Shown: positions 58,300 to 64,000 of the stretch, one piece after another
Numbering within the stretch: position 1 is the stretch's first letter
Layout of the letters: each line of letters begins with the position of its first letter
Assembly: GCF_035046485.1 (NCBI RefSeq)
Contig: NC_085137.1
Span: 460,129,504-460,193,503 of the forward strand
Length of the DNA stretch: 64,000 nucleotides
Source: Aedes albopictus
Lineage: Eukaryota; Arthropoda; Insecta; Diptera; Culicidae
Direction of reading: 5' to 3'
Notes under the pieces: generated by a model
What the model saw: the letters and a program-made list of their open reading frames with translations, nothing else
Database searches by the model: none
What the model was told of the DNA's origin: nothing
Program-made: the position numbers and the translations under genes

Positions 58300-58523
58300 C
58301 TGGCCCTTTGATTCAATGGTGTTCTTGAAACCCCCTGATACAGCCCTGTCCTGAAATGCCACGAAATACCCCGGAAACCTCCGTAATTCCATTAAAACGC
58401 CCTTGAGATCATCATAATCAATTTGAAATGCCTTTAAAACCCTTTGGATGCCTTTAATAGGTTCCAGAAACCCCCTGATACCCACCTGAAAACCCCTTGA
58501 AACGACCCTTGGGCCTTGAATGC
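58300..58523. repeat. C-rich inverted counterpart of the G-rich repeat
   Basis: 'gaaaccccctgata', 'ttaaaacgcccttgaga' and 'ccttgaaacgacc' words, opposite in orientation to 56090-57750; similar pieces at 58725-58768 and 59390-59500. Confidence 0.6.
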
Positions 58524-58722
58524 CTGATCACAACGTCCGAGGCCATACTATCCCGGTCATAAGGTCGCGTTTTTTTTGCGAAATAACGTCCAAAAGATTT
58601 AATTCTTTATGATATCCTATGTGCTATCTATCCTTAGACTTCGTTGCGTATCTGCATGTTCGGACGGCATGCCCCGAAAAAATGCGCTATAAACTTCTGG
58701 GACATCATGGCCTCTGAAACTC
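58524..58722. mobile_element. Diverged second copy of the 206-bp MITE
   Basis: 'tgatcacaacgtccgaggcc', 'ccggtcataaggtcgcg', 'cgaaataacgtccaaaag' and 'tgggacatcatggcctc' follow the copy at 34983-35188 throughout, with point changes. Confidence 0.75.
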
Positions 58723-58768
58723 TCTGAAATGCCTAGAAACGACCCTCAAACCCTTTGTTACGCCCCTT

Positions 58769-59360
58769 AACATTGCAGGTAACGAAGTTGCTGACCAACT
58801 TGTTAGGGAGGGGTAGCTGGGCGCCTTCTATGGACCAGAACGTCAAGTGCATTATCGATGGAGCTCAAAAACTGGGAGAAACAGACTGTAGGAGCAAATT
58901 GGCACACTGCAATTTAAACAAACCAGTCAAAAAGATGCATTGTTCCAAGCGCGGAGAACACAAACGCACTGCTGAAACTAGCAATCGTGAACTAAGTGTG
59001 TATGTAGGCTTGATAACTGGGCACTGCCCATCTCGATACTTCCTAATGAAACTAATGAAGATTCATTCTGAAAAATGTAAAAATGTCGGTTTTATGGGTT
59101 CAAAACTGAACCCTCAGATCACCTGCTTTGTAAATGCTGTTTACGTTATTTTGGGAGTTGCGTTATGCACTCTTGAGATATCTGGTGAAATAATAATCCC
59201 AAGAAGGTAGTAGCATTAATTATGCTGCTATTCCGGGGGAATAACGTAGGCCTAAAAAACAACCTCTATTCCCAAATACTGGTGGGTGTAGAAATGAACT
59301 GCGCACAACAAATGAATCTTACCAGAATAGACCAATAAATGGTCGCAGTTGGTTTGTACC
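58769..59360 (+). pseudogene. Non-LTR retrotransposon relic: RNase H end and C-terminal region
   Basis: From 58769 one frame reads NIAGNEVADQLVREG and then stops; this matches the last RNase H motif (GNExAD) of RNase-H-bearing non-LTR elements. After a frameshift near 58812 the next frame gives GSWAPSMDQNVKCIIDGAQK and, about 50 residues later, SNRELSVYVGLITGHCPSRY then FLMKLMKIHSEKCK, resembling the conserved post-RNase-H segment (LVGLLTGHC...C) of I, Loa or R1-type elements. It continues to about 59210. There is no RT domain here, so it is a decayed fragment. Clade assignment is uncertain. Confidence 0.6.
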
Positions 59361-59389
59361 CTGACAAAAGGAGAAGAACGCCCTTTTAA

Positions 59390-59510
59390 GACTACTGAAA
59401 TCCCCTGAAACAACCCCCTGAAACGTCCCTGAAGCCTCTTGGAACCCCCTTTTTAGGGCTCTCTGGAAACTTTTAGAAACCCCCCTTAAACCCATCTCAA
59501 ATGCCCAGAA
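59390..59510. repeat. Short C-rich repeat fragment
   Basis: 'cccctgaaacaaccccctg' and 'aaaccccccttaaaccc', same family as 58300-58523. Confidence 0.55.
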
Positions 59511-59654
59511 GTAAGACCTTTTCTCGCGAACTAGATTCCCTCATCGAAGCCCGAGCAAAATGTATGCACAAATTTCCCTTTTTTAATTTATGCACCCCCT
59601 TCCACGTGCATATAAAAGTTCCAGTGTGTTTTGAAGCAGCCTGCATTTGAACGG

Positions 59655-59705
59655 TGTCAGACCATTCGGCCGAAGGTCATTGGGCCGAAGGTCATTATCT
59701 GACTT
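59655..59705. repeat. GGCCGAAGGTCATTGG simple repeat
   Basis: Two tandem 'ggccgaaggtcatt' units; related to 2165-2350. Confidence 0.55.
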
Positions 59706-59729
59706 GGTTTGATCACCGCGATACTTTAT

Positions 59730-60145
59730 ATGCTTAGTTAGATTGGCTATTTTCGGTGAAATGATCAACAAACAGCATTATTTGCGTAACGCGTTTCGGT
59801 CTACTACTCTTCGACCATCATCAGACGCCTAAAAAACATTTATTTGTTACAAACATTATTCACATACAAACAGACCATTCAACAAACAACACTTACATTC
59901 AGCTGATTTACTTCACAATTACGTCAGACGATTAATACTAATTTTTCTTTTGGTCAATTTTCTCTATATATATCCCACTATCCCCTCTAGTCTACGTTAC
60001 AAGTTTCTCTCTTTCGTCGTCGTCTTCTCTCATGGTTGACGTCATTTCTCATTGTTGCTTTCTCAGTTGCGCCAATAGATCGTTGTAGGTTGAATTGAAA
60101 TTCCCACACTCACGCTGTAGGTTCACCGTGTGTGCTTCTCCTCGT
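59730..60145 (-). mobile_element. Possible Penelope-like element relic
   Basis: On the minus strand an open frame of about 31 codons (60052-60144) ending at a TGA (60049-60051) reads ...VNLQRECGNFNSTYNDLLAQ then LRKQQ, followed by about 200 nt of UTR-like sequence and a hammerhead-like motif (59784-59828). The arrangement of an ORF end, a UTR and a hammerhead motif fits what is known of Penelope-like elements, but no reverse transcriptase or GIY-YIG domain is visible. Weak assignment. Confidence 0.3.
59784..59828 (-). ncRNA. Hammerhead-ribozyme-like motif
   Basis: Read on the minus strand: GCGT (stem I), CTGATGA at 59824-59818, one extra T, stem II GGTC with GACC around an 11-nt loop, GAAA, a self-complementary ACGCGT that can form the minimal three-pair stem III, T as the cleavage-site nucleotide, then ACGC closing stem I with the initial GCGT (four Watson-Crick pairs). 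All invariant core bases of a type I hammerhead are present. The flaw is the extra T before stem II, where a G10.1-C11.1 pair is normally required; it could be bulged. The same flaw occurs in the copies at 7183-7275, so it may be a family feature. Confidence 0.45.
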
Positions 60146-60427
60146 TACTTTATGTGGAATACCTCTGCAATACATCTGGTCGCCTGGTCCTGTAATGAGA
60201 TATGATCATTTTCATTTCGTGGGTACCCGGGTACCCGGCCGGCCTTCTACGGGTGTTTTTTTTTGCTGGCCACACTACGGTTAAGTTGAACTAAGCCTGC
60301 ATTGAGGCTGAGCAAACAATATTGGAAATGAGAAAACTTGCATGGGTCAGCTGTCAAAAATTATTTGGTAAAGGACTGAACAACAGCTGATTTATGCTAC
60401 ATTTTTGTGAATGTTTTAAAGGGCTTA
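60146..60427. other. Non-coding stretch with a palindromic GC patch
   Basis: 'gtgggtacccgggtacccgg' then 'ccggcc' at about 60220-60243 is a dense nest of overlapping palindromes. No gene. Confidence 0.5.
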
Positions 60428-60439
60428 GGGACAAAACGT

Positions 60440-60727
60440 GAGGGCCCATATAGCCGAGGCGGTAAACGCACGGGTATTCAGCATGACCATGCTGAGGGTG
60501 ACGGGTTCGATTCCCGGTCGGTCCAGGATCTTTTCGTAAAGGAAATTTCCTTGACTTCCTTGGGCATAGAGTATCTTCGTGCCTGCCATACGGATATACA
60601 CATGCAAAATGATCATTGGCAGAGGAAGCTCTCAGTTAATAACTGTGGAAGTGCTCATAGAACACTAAGCTGAGAAGCAGGCTTTGTCCCAGTGAGGACG
60701 TTACGCCAAGAAGAGGAGAGGAGAGGA
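60440..60727 (+). mobile_element. Feilai-type tRNA-derived SINE
   Basis: A-box region 'tagccgaggcggtaaacgc', B-box 'gggttcgattcccggtc', then the body ('aggaagctctcagttaataa', 'aagctgagaagcaggctttg') and a GAGAGGA-rich tail. It is flanked by a 12-bp duplication, GGGACAAAACGT, at 60428-60439 and 60728-60739, showing insertion into the left array of the foldback-like element. The family name rests on recognition of the Aedes Feilai consensus. Confidence 0.9.
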
Positions 60728-61082
60728 GGGACAAAACGTCGAAAGACAAAACGTCGAATGCCAAAACGTCGAATGCCAAAAGGTCGAATGCCAAAACGTC
60801 GAAAGGGACAAAACGTCGAAAGGACAAAACGTTTATTCTTTTAAAGGATACTCATTCTTTCACTTGTATCTGCCAACTAGTTCAGAGGGGAGCCTTCCTG
60901 AGGCTGCCTGAAACAACACCTCAGGGTGGGCATGTTTCTTGACCAGTTCTTCGCGGGTAGGGAATATTCGTACTGTCATATATAAAAACTCACATCACGT
61001 AACGTTAAGTGTAACATTATTTTTTCCCGTACTTTCCCGGCCTTTTCTTCTCTTTCTTCTTTGGAGCCCCTTCTACTGGCAC

Positions 61083-61562
61083 CCAGTGTTGCATTTGAAC
61101 TAAACACGAACCAAAAATGAACTGAGCTTGGATGTGTCATCAAATCTTATGTGCGTCCTGACCAAGGTGCTACCCTGGGACTTTGTGGCGCATCTGCATA
61201 CATGCGTTGTTGCGTGAAAATATGCGCCACAATGAAGTGCTATATTTTGGCATCGGGCATTAAGATTCTGCACCGAAATCCGGATTTTCCGGTAATTCAC
61301 GGTGACCGAACCGGTCCCCCTCTCAGAGGGTCAGTTTCTGAATTGAATCAGCCCAAGGATTGCTAGAATTGGAGAAAACATGGTAGAAACATGACCATTT
61401 CAGTTTGCCAGGTACCAGGGTACCATGTTGGCATGTTGGCAGTTCTTGCTCAAGTTGCGTTCACTGTCGAGCTCACGTGCGTTATGTTATGTTATATTTG
61501 ATCGCAGCGTGCCGTTTTTGAACTTCAACGCAAATTGATTACGTTCAAATGCAACACTGCGA
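61083..61562. mobile_element. Putative MITE inside the foldback-like element
   Basis: 'cagtgttgcatttgaac' (61084-61100) and 'gttcaaatgcaacactg' (61544-61560) are exact inverted repeats about 480 bp apart. Non-coding interior. TSD not clear. Confidence 0.6.
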
Positions 61563-61864
61563 GTAGCACAATGTCAGTGGCATCTTTCACAAATGTTCAG
61601 CATAAAGTCATAACTTGCTTTAGGGTGGCTACGATGGTGGTCTCTAGCTATCGTCGGCCGGGTCTCTGGCACATTTAGGGTGGCGATGGCGATCATCGGG
61701 CGCATTATTCCTTCAAGGGCGTCTGGTTTGGTTACGACTGTACTTCTCCGCAACTCATCCGGAATTCCAGAATATGGTACTAGCACAACAATGTCAAGCA
61801 TCCACACAATAATCTTTACACAGCTGGTGGTTTCAACTCGGGTCTGAAGCATCATAGAGTATCA

Positions 61865-61925
61865 GTAGGTCGGCTCTAGAGGCACGTTCTCCTCCATTCG
61901 GGAAATTTGTGCCATCAAGCATCAT
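61865..61925 (-). repeat. Dispersed repeat fragment
   Basis: 'gtaggtcggctctagaggca' and 'cgttctcctccattcggg' is the inverted counterpart of segments at about 46829-46880 and 62540-62600. Confidence 0.6.
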
Positions 61926-62249
61926 AGAGTGCAAAATGAGTCACTCTCCTTCAGTGCTTGGGCAGAGACCCGAGATAATGAGACATAATAAGTGTGTCCC
62001 CGTTAATTAGTTCGTCATCCTGCCATCTTGGTGGATCTACCATATCGCCACCCCTCTCAAGCTATCAACAGGATTAAATCGATCCACAAAAAATCAAAAA
62101 AATCCACACTGAACTGCGACCAGTTACACACTTTTCGACGTTTTGTCCTTTCGACGTTTTGTCCCTTCGACGTTTTGTCCTTTCGACGTTTTGGCATTCG
62201 ACGTTTTGGCATTCGACGTTTTGTCTTTCGACGTTTTGTCACCCATTCT

Positions 62250-63180
62250 TTTAAAGCTGGTTACAAAGACACATAATGCCCTGCTCAACTTGATACTCAG
62301 CATCTAGGTTTAGTTGATTAAAGAGGTTGAACAAGTTATACTTCAGACTAATATTTGGCTGTCATTTTGTTAAGCTACGAACACCATTAACAAAGCAATG
62401 TTCAGTTAATACTCTCACTGTTTAGCATTCATTGTTACTTGGGATCTCCCAGAAATGTTTCCTATGATCCCATCAGGGACTCCTGAATAACTATAACATT
62501 TTTTCCAGAGATTAATTCAGGTATTCCTCCTGGCACAAATTTCCTAGAATTCCCCAAATGGAGGAGAACGTGCTTCTGGAGCCGACCTACTGATACTTCC
62601 TCACACTTCTGATGAGGTTTCTCATGAAATTTATGCTAGAATATCTTTAGAAGTTCCTGCTTTGATACCTCCCCGAATTTTTCAAGGTATTGTCTGGATA
62701 TTTCAATAGGAATTTCTTTAGGAATACTGGCTGGGAGGCCATCCCAAGCAGCACCTGCAACATCATCCAAAATGTGGTTTTCTATGATTGGTCTAAAAGA
62801 GTTGCAATAAAAGCGCACGCAACTTCCATCTTGTCAGTTGAGTTGCATTTAAACTCCGAATATCGTTAAATTGCAGCTTTGTTCCATAGGAATTTCAAAT
62901 AACATCGTATTTAACATCGATTTATGGAGGCGGAGCTTACATATTCCTCACAAGTGGCAATACAGTCAGCTTGCATTAAATGTGCTATGTAACACACATG
63001 AAACATCTTACTCTGGTTTGTTTGTTCAGATTAGGTTCCAAATGTGTTGCGGAAAAATTGCGGGTCTTTTCATTTTTGACAGCTTTCTAACTTGTGGCAA
63101 AGACGGTACAATGAAGTATCGCGTAACTTCAGTAGCTTTTATGGTGCATTGAGCAGCAAATCTTTCACAGAGCTTCTGGT
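62250..63180. other. Non-coding stretch with degenerate GGAATTCC words
   Basis: 62440-62760 contains diverged repeat-family words and the dispersed fragment at about 62540-62600. The remainder has no supported gene. Confidence 0.45.
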
Positions 63181-63184
63181 GTAG

Positions 63185-63240
63185 TATGTAAGGTGAGTGG
63201 TTAATACTCCTGGTGTCCATGGTTCGAGTCTGAATATATT
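63185..63240 (+). repeat. Possible tRNA-like or SINE fragment
   Basis: 'gtaaggtgagtggttaata' followed by 'atggttcgagtctgaat' and a T-run resembles an A-box, B-box and terminator, but pairing is insufficient for a tRNA. Confidence 0.25.
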
Positions 63241-63399
63241 TTTTTTTTCATTTTTTTATCATTCCCCCTAGCTCAAGTTGCATAACGATTAAAAATTTGC
63301 GCTTTTTGCGTTTCAAAGAAGAAGTAATTGTGTTTCGTTGTCCTTAATTTGAACAGTGAATAAATTGCACTGATGTTGCTGGTACTGGCTTTGAAACAA

Positions 63400-63625
63400 G
63401 TCGTGTTGCTTGGGATCTTCCTGTGATCTCTTCAGGGTCTCCATGCATTCCTCCAGAATACCTCTACCAATTCTTACAGGGTTTTTTAAATATTCCACCA
63501 AGTTTTTTCAAGGTATTTCTCTTACGATTCTTCCATGCATTCCTGACATAGTTTCTATACCAGTTGTTTTTCTTGTAAGAAATATTTCACAAAAAACATT
63601 TCAGGAAATCGTTCACGAAGTTTTC
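63400..63625. repeat. Degenerate GGAATTCC-family repeat
   Basis: 'ttcctccagaatacctctac' and 'ccaagttttttcaaggtatt' words; strongly diverged. Confidence 0.5.
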
Positions 63626-63698
63626 TAGAATAATAATGCTAGAATATTTTGTACATATCTTGCAATTAATTTTCTAATTCTTATTGTGAGCTCTAATA

Positions 63699-63935
63699 CA
63701 TTCATTTCATTTATTTAGTTAACATCAAATTCATGATAATACTGAATCAACAATTTGCCGCCATAATACTCGATTTGCAGCTGCAGCTCTCCAACGTCGG
63801 TCACGCCCAACACTCGCCAGATCACGCTCCACCTGGTCCGCCCATCGTGCTCTCTGCGCTCCACGCCTTCTTGTACCAACCGGATGGTTAGCAAACACCA
63901 ACTTTGCAGGGTTGTTATCCGGCATTCTTGCAACA
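63699..63935 (-). mobile_element. 5'-truncated RTE retrotransposon copy
   Basis: The last ~237 bp of the RTE family at 43.5-45.98 kb, inverted. Minus-strand translation reads MPDNNPAKLVFANHPVGTRR then RGAQRARWADQVERDLASVG and AANRVLWRQIVDSVLS with a stop, i.e. the intact C-terminus that is frameshifted in the other copy. Flanks TATTGTGAGCTCTAATA (63682-63698) and TATTGTGGGCTAATA (63936-63950) look like an imperfect target-site duplication. 5' truncation plus TSD is the signature of target-primed reverse transcription. Confidence 0.85.
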
Positions 63936-64000
63936 TATTGTGGGCTAATAACAAGGAGCTTTACCGAACGTCTAGATAATTCCAGTCTTCTTAAAATTCC

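Larger units (their letters stand above)
60428..62249. mobile_element. Foldback-like element with inverted arrays of GACAAAACGTCGAA repeats
   Basis: Left array: one unit at 60428-60439, then (after the SINE) 60728-60830. Right array 62134-62249 is the reverse complement in the same unit order (AAAG, AATGCC, AATGCC spacers on the outer side), so the arrays are terminal inverted repeats made of about 15-bp tandem units. The roughly 1.3 kb between them has no transposase. Outer TSD not determined. Confidence 0.7.

Noticed and set aside
61130..61280. Third copy of the 206-bp MITE
   Set aside because: It shares 'gcgcatctgcatacatgcg'-like and 'atgcgcca' words with the copies at 34983 and 58524, but the order and termini are too diverged to claim.

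Overview
The window looks like mosquito nuclear DNA, most likely an Aedes (Stegomyia) species. The evidence is Feilai-type and other tRNA-derived SINEs, an RTE-clade retrotransposon with Aedes-like 5' sequence, many TA-, TTAA- and 8/9-bp-flanked MITEs, canonical GT..AG introns, and very large GGAATTCC-type satellite arrays. There is no bacterial gene organisation. Two blocks of exactly 500 N (13001-13500 and 38501-39000) are assembly gaps. Species assignment is inference.

Host genes are sparse. Three consecutive plus-strand exons (8409-8814, 9648-10058, 10781-11029) join in frame through phase-2 introns. They encode about 352 complete codons of a Gly/Ser-rich protein I cannot name; its 5' and 3' ends lie elsewhere. 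A good tRNA-Pro(TGG) gene lies on the minus strand at 47714-47785. I found no other host gene I could defend, although GC-rich segments at 48991-49205 and 54120-54740 deserve transcript evidence.

The rest is repeats. From left to right: a ~145-bp tandem repeat full of CAAGATGGCGGC motifs (0.5-1.6 kb); a 4.5-kb TIR element with an 8-bp TSD (3642-8124) carrying a nested SINE and a near-perfect hairpin; the exons; a cluster of MITEs (13.7-18.9 kb); a 10.5-kb TIR element with a 10-bp TSD (19632-30100) built almost entirely from a 24-bp repeat and containing a 3.3-3.6-kb inverted duplication with a solo LTR in one arm only; a 13-bp satellite (30.45-34.1 kb); an 89-bp satellite that switches orientation near 34815 and carries two MITEs (34.1-38.5 kb); a ~140-bp repeat with two more MITEs (39.96-41.23 kb); an internally deleted RTE retrotransposon (about 43.5-45.98 kb); a 7-bp array fused to a 23-bp array with sharply bounded variant domains (49.76-53.85 kb); and a patchwork of hAT-like and foldback-like elements, a Feilai SINE, an RNase-H-bearing non-LTR relic and a 5'-truncated RTE copy (56-64 kb).

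The enormous open reading frames in the satellite arrays (up to 1324 codons, on both strands) follow from repeat units that lack stop codons in every frame; they are not genes. The most unusual signals are hammerhead-ribozyme-like cores at 7183-7275 and 59784-59828, the two satellite-bearing TIR elements with intact target-site duplications, and the YY1/PHO-like motif array.
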